Shown here piece by piece: positions 53,814 through 61,868 of a DNA stretch of 64,000 nt. The position numbers were made by a program, and so were the translations under genes. This DNA is from NVTR01 sp965237505 (lineage in GTDB: Bacteria > Pseudomonadota > Alphaproteobacteria > Rhodobacterales > Rhodobacteraceae): positions 117,627 to 181,626 of the forward strand of contig CBDEFR010000005.1 of NCBI GenBank assembly GCA_965237505.1, in the 5' to 3' direction. The stretch's first letter is position 1. Each line of letters opens with the position of its first letter. The notes under the pieces are model-generated. The model was not told where the DNA came from and searched no databases. It saw only the letters and a program-made list of their open reading frames with translations.

Positions 53814-53938
53814 TATCAGGCAACATTCTTTCGTTGGTCGGTGACATAGTTGCGCCGAATTTTCGAACAATTGCAACGGCCAAAGCGATCCTTACGCCGC
53901 GAAAACGGATCAATACGGCACAGAATCATGCCAATTGG

Positions 53939-54670
53939 TCAGGGCGCGGCGGGTGTCGGAACTTCCAGATATTCTGCTGCCGGGATGCTGACGATGCCTT
54001 TAAGGCGCAGAGTTTTGCGATGCTCCGGGCCAATTTCTTCAATGGCAGACCGAATCGCCGCGAGGATCACACCAGCGTTCTGGCTGTTTGAAGTGATCAA
54101 TGGCAGACCGGGGGTGTGGGCGGTTTTGCCGATCACCGTCAACTGGCTGGCGACATCTTCGTACTCACAAATCATCTGCCAGGTGACCGCATCAAGTGCG
54201 GCAATATCGGCGTCGCCATTGGCCACGGCAACGGCGCTGGCCAAATGGCCGCCACTGCAAAATAGCTGCTCAAAGCGAAAACCCAGTTCGCGCGCGTGGG
54301 TCTGCGGTGCGGCCCAGCCAGATTGTGACTCGGGGCCGTTGTAGGCCAGCACCCGGTCCCTGTAATCGGTCACATCGGTCGCATCCCCAACGCGCGCCAA
54401 CAGCACCGAAAAATAATATCCGGGCGCCACATCGGGCAGGGCATAATCCGGGGTGCCGACCAGTTGCACGTGGCCGTGCAACCTGGTCCGATACGGCATT
54501 CCGCAGGTCTGCGACAACAACAGGTCCGGGCTTTGCCAGATATCTCGGAACGCCATCGTTCGATCAAGTTTTTCGGGCCCAAAGCCCAGGATCTGTCTGA
54601 TCCGCTCCCAAAATGCATCGTTAGAGGCGGCTGTTTCGGCGCGGTCGTACATGCCAAGCGATGCGATCAA
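53939..54670 (-). CDS. PhnD-like substrate-binding protein
   Basis: 243 residues of the phosphate/phosphonate-binding-like family (PF12974 type): MIASLGMYDRAETAASNDAFWERI, CGMPYRTRLHGHVQLVGTPDY, then NGDADIAALDAVTWQMI, the usual ligand-site stretch, and TPGLPLITS. It lacks an obvious signal peptide, so it may be cytoplasmic or misjudged at the start. No transporter permease genes adjoin it, so a transport role is doubtful. Its ATG overlaps the terB stop codon by four bases. Confidence 0.75.
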   Translation of the reverse strand: MIASLGMYDRAETAASNDAFWERIRQILGFGPEKLDRTMAFRDIWQSPDLLLSQTCGMPYRTRLHGHVQLVGTPDYALPDVAPGYYFSVLLARVGDATDVTDYRDRVLAYNGPESQSGWAAPQTHARELGFRFEQLFCSGGHLASAVAVANGDADIAALDAVTWQMICEYEDVASQLTVIGKTAHTPGLPLITSNSQNAGVILAAIRSAIEEIGPEHRKTLRLKGIVSIPAAEYLEVPTPAAP

Positions 54671-55110
54671 CGCAGCCCCGCCTCGACCCTTTTGCGGGCC
54701 AGATGACTGTCGCGGTCATTGACCCCCAACAGATCGGCAACCAGACGCAGCAACGCATCCTCTTCATTGTCGCGCACCCCGTCCGCCAGGACCACATCCC
54801 AAAGTGCTTCGATCACGCCCTCGCGGTCCACGTACGGAACCGCCTCCTTGATCGCGCGGGTAAAGCGCACTGTGTCCGGTGCTTCCTTTTCCAACGCTTC
54901 GGCCTGGTGTCTCAGTTCGGCGGCCTGCACCGGCGACAAATCGTGGCGCGTCATGTTGATCCGGTCAATGCGGGCAATTTCACTGTCGGCGTATTCGCCG
55001 TCAGTTCTGGCAATCCGCACCAGCAGTGCCGACAGCGCCAGACGCGCGTCAGTGTCGGGCAATTCCGCAGGTTCAGCCTGGCTCAGCCGTTTTAATAAAT
55101 CCTGGAACAT
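54667..55110 (-). CDS. TerB-like (tellurite resistance/DjlA N-terminal fold) protein
   Basis: 147 residues from ATG 55110 (MFQDLLKRLSQAEPAELPDTDARLALSALLVRIAR). All-helical TerB fold with the acidic pairs typical of the family: RTDGEYADSEIARID and VLADGVRDNEEDALLRLVADLLGV, each with conserved Asp/Glu that may bind metal. Despite the name, most such proteins have unknown roles. Coupled to the PhnD-like gene. Upstream open codons beyond 55110 are not family-like and include a hairpin. Confidence 0.82.
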   Translation of the reverse strand: MFQDLLKRLSQAEPAELPDTDARLALSALLVRIARTDGEYADSEIARIDRINMTRHDLSPVQAAELRHQAEALEKEAPDTVRFTRAIKEAVPYVDREGVIEALWDVVLADGVRDNEEDALLRLVADLLGVNDRDSHLARKRVEAGLR

Positions 55111-55212
55111 TATCTCAACATAAGACGCCGCCGCAAAAACCGAAAGAGGCGTGTCCGGGCTTGGCACCCACCGGCTTTCTTTCTTGCCTTTGGGCTCCGC
55201 CCGTTTTCCGCT

Positions 55213-55235
55213 GAAACGCTCCACCGGAGCGTTTC
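55213..55235. terminator. Hairpin between pyrG and terB
   Basis: Perfect ten-base arms GAAACGCTCC and GGAGCGTTTC around three bases, 40 bp past the corrected pyrG stop on the minus strand. Short T-rich sequence follows only partly. A relative of the motif GCCTTCGGCGAGGA (55250-55264) lies between the stop and the hairpin. Confidence 0.55.
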
Positions 55236-55274
55236 TATTTCGCTCCAAACTCCTCGCCGAAGGCAATACTCACC

Positions 55275-56920
55275 TCAAACCAGCCGCGAAACCTCTTTGG
55301 CCGCCCGCACAAAATCGGCGAACAACGGATGCGGCGCAAACGGTTTGGACTTCAGCTCGGGGTGAAAACTGCACCCCGATAAACCAGGGATGGTCTTGCC
55401 ACTCGACAATCTCCGGCAAACGGCCGTCGGGCGACATGCCGGAAAACATCAGCCCCTGCTCCTCAAGCTGCGCGCGGTACTTGTTGTCGACCTCGTAGCG
55501 GTGACGATGGCGTTCCTCGATCTCGCACCTGCCATAGATTTCCGCCACTTTGGACCCCTTGGCCAAGACCGCCGAGTAGGCGCCAAGCCGCATTGTGCCA
55601 CCTTTGTCGTCGCTTGGTTTCCGGCTTTCCATGCGGTTACCCCTGCACCCATTCCTTCAGATGGTAAACGACTGGCGTAAAACGATTTTTTCCGGCCTCC
55701 TGGTCAAATTCCTCGCTCCCCGCATCGGGCATTCCGGCCAAGTTGCGTGCCACTTCGATCACCGCCATCTGCATGCCCAGACAGATGCCCAGATAGGGCA
55801 CGCGCTTTTCACGGGCAAACTGTGCCGCCTTGATTTTGCCCTCGGTGCCGCGCTCGCCAAAGCCGCCGGGCACCAGAATTGCGTGATAGCCTTCCAAATG
55901 CGGCGCCGGGTCATCGGATTCGAAAATTTCGGCGTCAATCCATTCGGTCTTGACCTTCACCCGGTTGGCCATGCCGCCGTGGGTCAGCGCCTCGGCGATC
56001 GATTTGTAAGCGTCTTCCAGCTGGGTGTACTTACCGACGATGGCGATTTTCACCTCGCCCTCGGCATTGAATATCCGGTCCGATATATCTTCCCACACCT
56101 CCAGCGCTGGCGGGGCTTCATCGGACATGCCGAAGGCATCAAGCACTGCCTTGTCCAGCCCCGCGCGATGATAGGCCAACGGCGCCTCGTAGATGCTTTT
56201 CAGATCCGGCGCCGCAATCACATCCTCTTGGCGCACGTTACAAAACAGCGCAATCTTGTCGCGTTCCTTTTGCGGTATCGGCTTGTCAGACCGGCACACC
56301 AGCACGTCTGGCGCCAGCCCGATCGAGCGCAGTTCCTTCACCGAGTGCTGGGTCGGCTTGGTCTTCAACTCGCCGCTCGCCCCTAACCAAGGCAACAGCG
56401 TCAGGTGCATGAAAACGCACTGGCCGCGCGCCTTCTCCTGGGCAAACTGCCGGATCGCCTCAAAGAACGGCAGACCTTCGATATCGCCGACCGTGCCGCC
56501 GATCTCGCAGAGCATAAAATCGACTTCGTCCTCGCCGATGGCGATAAAATTCTTGATCTCGTCGGTCACATGCGGAATCACCTGAATGGTCTTGCCCAGA
56601 TAATCGCCGCGGCGCTCTTTTTCGAGCACCGTCGAATAAATCCACCCTGAACTGACCGAGTCTGACTTGCGCGCCGCAACCCCGGTGAAGCGTTCATAAT
56701 GACCCAGATCAAGATCGGTTTCGGCACCGTCGTCGGTGACGAAAACCTCGCCGTGCTCAAACGGGCTCATGGTGCCGGGATCGACATTCAGGTAGGGGTC
56801 AAGTTTGCGCAACCGCACAGAATATCCACGCGCCTGCAAAAGTGCGCCCAGCGCCGCCGAAGCCAGCCCCTTGCCAAGCGAAGACACCACACCGCCGGTG
56901 ATGAATACAAATCGCGCCAT
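55275..56920 (-). pseudogene. pyrG: CTP synthase, coding frame broken by two one-base insertions (possible sequence errors)
   Basis: Converts UTP to CTP using glutamine. From ATG 56920 (MARFVFITGGVVSSLGKGL) the synthase domain is intact (DPYLNVDPGTMSPFEHGEVFV, CEIGGTVGDIEG), and the glutaminase domain has PGGFGERG and Cys380 in GICLGMQ. The frame then stops at VQG because a run at 55640-55643 has four C where three are expected; with three it reads NRMESRKPSDDKGGTMRLGAY. A second extra base at 55365-55368 breaks QFHPE, the His-Glu of the glutaminase triad; corrected, the protein ends AAKEVSRLV, about 547 residues, normal. Since pyrG is normally essential, two errors in the assembly are more likely than a dead gene. 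Confidence 0.85.
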
Positions 56921-57087
56921 AGGGTTGAATTCTCCCGCGACAAGTGCCCAATTCAGTGCGATTTGCGGCCCAAATATCCGCTGTATCACGGGATTTAACG
57001 CCTAACAGATTCGCCCACCCGGCGCAACCGGACGGCAATATTATGCGCGCACCATACGCGCGCAATCAACTGATTGTAGGCGTGCAT

Positions 57088-57438
57088 CTAATCTGCCCGC
57101 GGCTGGGTCAATGGCTCGTCGCTGGTTGAGGGCGGTAAAAGGTCCTCGCCCGCAGGCACCGCTTCTTCGGCTGGCTGCTGAATACCCAGCCGATCCACCA
57201 CCGAACTGGTCGCCGAATTTTGCGCCGAGATGATGGTCAGCGTGATCGAGGTGCCGATAAAGGCGATCGCAAAGGCCCAAGTCAGTTTACCAAGCGCAGT
57301 TGCTGCGCCGCGCGATGACACAACCCCGCCGTCGCCACCGCCAAGCCCCAGCCCGCCGCCTTCAGAACGCTGCAAAAGCACAATCGCTATCAGGCAAATT
57401 GCCAGTATCAGGTGAATGACCAGAACGACGTTTCCCAT
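57088..57438 (-). CDS. secG: SecG, preprotein translocase subunit
   Basis: Small subunit of the SecYEG channel. 116 residues from ATG 57438 (MGNVVLVIHLILAICLIAIVLLQRSEGGGLG), the conserved first helix and the LLQRSEGGGLG loop, then a second helix (LTWAFAIAFIGTSITLTII) and an acidic, Pro-rich tail. Located just upstream of pyrG on the same strand, a classic alphaproteobacterial pair. Confidence 0.94.
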   Translation of the reverse strand: MGNVVLVIHLILAICLIAIVLLQRSEGGGLGLGGGDGGVVSSRGAATALGKLTWAFAIAFIGTSITLTIISAQNSATSSVVDRLGIQQPAEEAVPAGEDLLPPSTSDEPLTQPRAD

Positions 57439-57591
57439 GCCAGACCTTTGGAGAATGAACGAGGCGTATCTAGTGGCTTGGCGCAACCTCTGCAACCCCC
57501 GGATGCCATATCGCGGCGCGCCGGCATTGCCGTTTCAGCTACAAACCCGCATAGCCCAATTTCAAGAAAGACGCTGCAATGCGTCCTGAAA

Positions 57592-57623
57592 TTCTTCTTT
57601 GCAAAAATATCCTCGCCGAAGGC
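57592..57623 (-). repeat. Downstream motif GCC-TCGGCG-GGATATTTTTG, second copy
   Basis: On the minus strand: GCCTTCGGCGAGGATATTTT followed by TGCAAAGAAGAA, about 80 bp after the MATE gene stop. It matches 14729-14760 (GCCTCCGGCGGGGATATTTT...) in sense orientation after the DUF6524 gene; a shorter relative is at 55250-55264 after pyrG. Confidence 0.6.
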
Positions 57624-57703
57624 AAGCCGAGCGTCTGACAAGACGCGACAATATAAATGTGGCGCCGCAGGCGTCTCAATTTGATTGCGGCCCGCGTAAC
57701 CGG

Positions 57704-59056
57704 TCAGCCGGATATCAGCACGGTTCGACACCAGAACCGGGTCATCATCGTGACCCAGGCCACCAGCAGGCCAATGACCAGACCCAGCCAAATGCCGACC
57801 CCGCCCATATCGAAGTTGAAGCCGAGCACATAGCTGGCAGGCACCCCGATCAGCCAGTAGCTGACGGCGGCGAATATCATCGGGGCCTTGGTGTCGCGCA
57901 GTCCGCGCAACAGCCCCAAGGCCATCACCTGCCCGGAATCCGCCATCTGAAACAGCGCCGCAACATAAAGCAGCGCGACCCCGGCCGTCAGAACCGCCGG
58001 GCGCACCGGATCCTGCGGGTCGATGAACAGGCCGACCAGAACCCGCGGAAAGCTCACGAAGATCAGCACCGCTGCCAGCGCAATGGCGACCGATATGGCT
58101 ATGACCACCAGCGCGCCACGCCGCAGTTCCGCCTCATCCTTGCGCCCCAGCGCCTGCCCGGCGCGGATTGTCGCCGCATTCGCCAGGCCAAGATGGATCA
58201 GAAACGACAGCGACGCCAACTGGATCGCAATGCCGTGCGCGGCCAGCTCGACAGTGCCGATCCAGCCCATCATGATCGCGGTCGCCGAAAACAGCCCGAC
58301 CTCGGCCAGCAACGTCAGCCCGATCGGCCAGCCAAGGCTAAAGATGCTGCGAAATGCGTCCCAGTCCGGTCGCCAGAGCCGCTGGAACAACGCGTGTTCC
58401 GGCGTCACCAGCGCCGCATAGGCGACCATTGCGGCCAGGCTCGCGACTTGCAGGACCACCGAGGCGATCGCAGCACCACGAATGCCCAGTTCCGGCGCCC
58501 CCCAATTGCCAAAAATCAGCGCATAATTGAGCAACCCATTCAGCACTGCCGCCGCGACGGTGATCCACAACACGATCTGGGTGCGCTCCAGTGCCGCCAG
58601 GTAGGATTTCAGGACCATCACCAGCAGCGCCGGAATCAATCCCCAACCGGCAATCGCCAGATAGCTGCCTGCCATTGCCGCAATCTGTGCATCCTGTCCG
58701 ATGCCCAGCAACAGTCGCTCTGCAAAAATGAACACCGACATGACCAGCACCCCGAAAATCAGCGACAGCCACAACGCCATCCGGGTCACCCGGCGCACCT
58801 GCGCATCTTCACCCGAGGTCGCCGCCGCCGCCACCACCGGCATCACCGCCAGCGCGAACCCCGAGCCCATGATGAACAGCACGAAAAAAAACGTGCCACC
58901 CAGCACCAGCGCCGCCAGCGCACTGACTTCATACCAGCCCAGCATCACCGTGTCGGTCATCTGCACGGCGAACTGTGCCAGATGGCTGCCCACCAACGGC
59001 AGGCCCAGCACCATGACCGCGCGGGCATGTTGCCGATTTGTCAACGGCGTTTTCAT
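57704..59056 (-). CDS. MATE-family multidrug/Na+ antiporter
   Basis: 450-residue inner-membrane exporter with about twelve hydrophobic helices in two homologous halves. N-terminal half: LGLPLVGSHLAQFAVQMTDTVMLGWYEVSALAAL; the second half repeats the pattern with FSLGWPIGLTLLAEVGLFSATAIMMGWIGTVELAAHGIAIQLAS. Typical NorM-type sequence. Substrate unknown, usually cationic drugs or metabolites expelled against Na+ or H+. Stands alone between secG and a small secreted protein. Confidence 0.93.
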   Translation of the reverse strand: MKTPLTNRQHARAVMVLGLPLVGSHLAQFAVQMTDTVMLGWYEVSALAALVLGGTFFFVLFIMGSGFALAVMPVVAAAATSGEDAQVRRVTRMALWLSLIFGVLVMSVFIFAERLLLGIGQDAQIAAMAGSYLAIAGWGLIPALLVMVLKSYLAALERTQIVLWITVAAAVLNGLLNYALIFGNWGAPELGIRGAAIASVVLQVASLAAMVAYAALVTPEHALFQRLWRPDWDAFRSIFSLGWPIGLTLLAEVGLFSATAIMMGWIGTVELAAHGIAIQLASLSFLIHLGLANAATIRAGQALGRKDEAELRRGALVVIAISVAIALAAVLIFVSFPRVLVGLFIDPQDPVRPAVLTAGVALLYVAALFQMADSGQVMALGLLRGLRDTKAPMIFAAVSYWLIGVPASYVLGFNFDMGGVGIWLGLVIGLLVAWVTMMTRFWCRTVLISG

Positions 59057-59313
59057 CCGCCTCGATTAGGTGGAAATTGGCCGACCAGCAACCCATGCTG
59101 CCCGCCCATCGCCTTTTTGGAAACAAATTGTTTTCGCAATATGCTTGGTTCACGCCTGCATTGATTAAATCGTTACATTACTGGCACTTACACGCGCCTT
59201 GACATCCTGAACGCTCTCAATATTCGGCGAGCTGCCGCATTATTGTTCAGAATCCTGCACAATCCCGCTTTATTGAAACGATTTTGTGTCCTTAGTGAAA
59301 CGGAGAGACGGAC

Positions 59314-59607
59314 ATGAAAGTCATCACTATTATCATGATTGCCGGGGCCATGAGCATTGTAGCGTCAGCGGCAGTAGCCGACGGCAAGAATTGGAGTTCC
59401 GAGAAATCGGCGAAGATTAAGGTCAACCGCGAATCCAATGCTGGCATCGGCAATGGCGGCGAACGGTATTTCCAGGACGATTGGCAAGCAACCCTTTATG
59501 GTGAAGACGGGCCGATGGATCGCGATCCTGATGGGTCTGAAGGCATGAACCAGTCCTGTTCTGACGAAGGTCTGACCGCGACCTACTTTATGGAAACCAG
59601 CTGCTAA
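59314..59607 (+). CDS. Small secreted protein, unrecognised
   Basis: 97 residues with a clear signal peptide (MKVITIIMIAGAMSIVASAAVA, cleavage near residue 22) and a polar mature part with two Cys, one being the last residue, which could form a disulfide (NQSCSDEGLTATYFMETSC). GGAGAG lies about ten bases upstream of the ATG. A TTGACA at 59199 with a weak -10 (TATTCG) 16 bp later could be its promoter. No family recognised. Confidence 0.6.
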   Translation: MKVITIIMIAGAMSIVASAAVADGKNWSSEKSAKIKVNRESNAGIGNGGERYFQDDWQATLYGEDGPMDRDPDGSEGMNQSCSDEGLTATYFMETSC

Positions 59608-59638
59608 AGCGATTTGCGTATTATCTGAGCCACCCGCC

Positions 59639-59701
59639 GCCCCGGACAATGATCCGGGGTCTCGCTTTGGCAAACTGGTCCCGGCTCGGGGGCCGGGACG
59701 G
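59639..59701. repeat. Dyad-rich intergenic element, relative of 38187-38255
   Basis: CCCGGACAATGATCCGGGGT then GTCCCGGCTCGGGGGCCGGG. The same two-part layout (CCCGGAC-TGATCCGGG, spacer, GTCCCGGCTCGGGGG-CGGGAC) occurs at 38187-38255, so it is a dispersed repeat, probably a REP-type or terminator element. Confidence 0.6.
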
Positions 59702-59733
59702 CCAGTGATTCACATTGAACGCATCCCGCCCTA

Positions 59734-60574
59734 GGTCACATACCCATAAAGGGAATTCCCAAACTGGTTGTGTTGTGATTCAGTTCTCCAAAACAATGGA
59801 GGCAGGCATGGCGCGGTTCGATTTGACGGATTTTGAGTGGTCGATTATCCAGCCGCTACTGCCGCAAAAGTCACGCGGCGTTAAGCGCGTGGACGACAAG
59901 AGAGTGCTGAACGGTATTTTCTGGCGGCTTCGAACCGGCGCGCCGTGGGCGGATATTCCGGCGCGATATGGCCCGCACACGACTTGCGTAAACCGTTTCA
60001 ACCGCTGGCGCAAGGCGGGCATTTGGGCGATGCTTTTGCGAGAGGTATTAAAGGCTTACGACGGTGACATCCAGATGATCGACAGCTCATCGATCCGGGT
60101 GCATCAACACGCCGCCAATGGCAAAAAAAAGCGCAGCGATCCCGTAGCATGGGCCGTTCGCGCGGCGGGCTGACGACGAAAATTCATGCGCTGGTGGATG
60201 CCGTGGGCCGGCCCATCCGGTTGAAACTGACCGAAGGCCAGGCGCATGACGGGCGTTCGGCGGCGGATATGTTTGCAACGCTCGGGCCGGGGTCTGTCCT
60301 GCTGGCCGACCGGGCCTATGACAGCGACGCCTTGCGGGCGCGTCTCGCCAAACAGGGCGCGTGGGGCAATATCCGGTTGATGCCGAACCGGATCCGTTTG
60401 CCGGAGTTCTGTCCGGAGCTTTACAAAGAAAGGAACTTTGTCGAACGGTTCTTCAACAAACTCAAACACTTCCGGGCAATCGCAACCCGATACGACAAGC
60501 GTGACGACAACTTCCTCGCCTCCGTGCAATTGGCTTCACTGCGGATTTGGTTGCGATCTTATGAGTCGGTGACC
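59734..60574 (+). mobile_element. IS5-type (IS427-like) element in a CTAG target, 841 bp
   Basis: Ends GGTCACATACCCATAA and, inverted, GGTCACCGACTCATAA. Left flank is CTA, right flank is TAG, so a CTAG target was used and TA duplicated. CTAG preference is known for several IS427/IS870-type elements. Confidence 0.88.
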
Positions 60575-60577
60575 TAG
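59808..60577 (+). CDS. IS5-type transposase, -1 frameshift, stop codon supplied by the target
   Basis: Frame one from ATG 59808 (MARFDLTDFEWSIIQPLLP) holds the DUF4096 domain and the first Asp in IQMIDSSSIRVHQHAANGK. A run of eight A at 60124-60131 allows a -1 slip into frame two, giving MGRSRGGLTTKIHALVDA, then SVLLADRAYDSD (second Asp) and RNFVERFFNKLKHFRAI (Glu). The final codon before the border is ACC; the TAG stop at 60575-60577 consists of target bases. This matches the published behaviour of IS870, whose stop is also created by CTAG insertion. Confidence 0.82.
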
Positions 60578-60820
60578 ACCGGCCAATCTGATACGGCCTG
60601 CCAAAGGTCCCGGCGGTCGCGATTTGCGGCGCCATTTCGAGCTATCCGATTGCCGCGCTGGCGATCATGATCATGGTGCAGGGAAATTTCTGGCGCCGAC
60701 ATTATGGCGCCGACAACAAGCAGGTAGGCGGCAGCGCAGCGTGATCCGGGGCTATTGTGCTTTCATGCAGCCGCCGGATCGGTCCGGGACGGCGGGGATT
60801 ACCTCGTCGCCTATTGCATA
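60578..60820. other. Intergenic stretch before the toxin-antitoxin pair
   Basis: About 240 bp without a recognised gene. One frame on the plus strand shows a short hydrophobic stretch (AISSYPIAALAIMIMVQGNFW) that may be a gene remnant. Confidence 0.3.
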
Positions 60821-60854
60821 ATACATATTTTAACATATATTAGAACATATATTA
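60821..60854 (+). promoter_or_regulatory. Candidate Phd operator: tandem AT-rich repeats
   Basis: Two exact 11-bp direct repeats AACATATATTA (60832-60842 and 60844-60854), spaced 12 bp, preceded by a degenerate third copy (60821-60831). They end 13 bp before the antitoxin ATG and overlap the likely -10 region, the normal place for autorepression of a phd-doc operon. Confidence 0.6.
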
Positions 60855-60867
60855 CGGAGCACGCCCC

Positions 60868-61116
60868 ATGACACGCCTGTTGACCCGCAACATTTGCACC
60901 ATGACCGAACTGCGCGAGCCGCAGAAAGTGCTGGACCGGGCGGGTGGCGAACCGGTGGCGGTGCTGAAGAATTCACGCTGTGTGGCGTATTTCGTGCCCG
61001 CAGAATGCGTGCAGACAGACGACGTGCGCTATGCGACGCGGGACGAGGTTTTGGCGTCGTTGCGCAAACGCCGTGCCATTAATCAACCGGTTCTTGACTA
61101 CCTCAAAGACAAATGA
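60868..61116 (+). CDS. Phd/YefM-type antitoxin
   Basis: 82 residues. N-terminal part (MTRLLTRNICTMTELREPQKVLDRAGGEPVAVLKNSRCVAYFVPAE) has the Phd/YefM fold pattern: helix 'TELRE', then two strands 'PVAVLKNSRCVAYFVP'. The C-terminal helix (DEVLASLRKRRAINQPVLDYLKDK) would wrap the toxin. Overlaps the toxin gene by four bases (ATGA). Neutralises Doc and, as usual, should repress the operon at the upstream repeats. Confidence 0.82.
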   Translation: MTRLLTRNICTMTELREPQKVLDRAGGEPVAVLKNSRCVAYFVPAECVQTDDVRYATRDEVLASLRKRRAINQPVLDYLKDK

Positions 61117-61487
61117 CCTTCCAACTGTTGTCAGCCGAAATGGTCGAGCTGATCCACGACGAGGTTCTGAACCCCGGCGAGTTGCCGGGCCGTGCGCTGG
61201 ACAAATCGCTGGATGGCGCGCTGGCCCGTGTCGACAACCGCCCAGCCTATGGCATGATTACCGACGTGTATGCGCTGGCGGCGACCTACGGGGTGGTGAT
61301 TGCGACGGGTCACTGTTTTAACGACGGCAACAAGCGCTCGGCGCACCAATCGATGGACATGTGTCTGGATTTGAACGGGGTCGAGATTGCGTGGAACGTC
61401 AAAGAGGTTGGCGACCTGATCGTCCGCGCAGCGCAGGGCCTGGCGGACGAGGAAGAGCTTGCGGTATGGCTGCGGGGGAGAGTCTGA
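61113..61487 (+). CDS. Doc-type Fic-fold toxin
   Basis: 124 residues. The Doc/Fic motif is HCFNDGNKR (residues 67-75, HxFxDGNKR), which in Doc phosphorylates elongation factor Tu and halts translation. N-terminus LLSAEMVELIHDEVLNPGELPGRALDKSLDGALARV is typical of Doc. The active-site residues are intact, so the toxin is probably active. Partner of the upstream antitoxin. Confidence 0.88.
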   Translation: MTFQLLSAEMVELIHDEVLNPGELPGRALDKSLDGALARVDNRPAYGMITDVYALAATYGVVIATGHCFNDGNKRSAHQSMDMCLDLNGVEIAWNVKEVGDLIVRAAQGLADEEELAVWLRGRV

Positions 61488-61868
61488 ATCGAATTTCGTT
61501 TTTCACGGACTAGACGTTTCTTAGTCTTATGTACGTTTTGCGGACGCCGCCCCCACCCCGGCACCTCACGGTGGCGGCCACGGGCGCGTGACTTAGGGTA
61601 TGGTCTACTTATACCGAGGCATCATCCCCGCGGACGGTTCACGTGATCATGATGTCAATTTGCCTGAGAATATAGTCCGCGCTAACTACCCGCCCAAAAC
61701 GCGATTTGGCCCCCCCCTCGAACGACAATTCCTAACAATCGGACTTGGAATCCATCTTGGCCTTTGTAGACCTCAAAAAGCGGCGATCCACTCATTCCAT
61801 CTTCAAAATATCTGTCTTCGGCGACCGTCTTGAACTGAAAAACATTCTCCGATGACGTTTTCCCGATA

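Noticed and set aside
57599..59164. A 521-codon open frame on the plus strand
   Set aside because: It is antisense to the MATE gene; composition is Gln/His/Arg-rich without any domain, an artefact of the GC-rich opposite strand.
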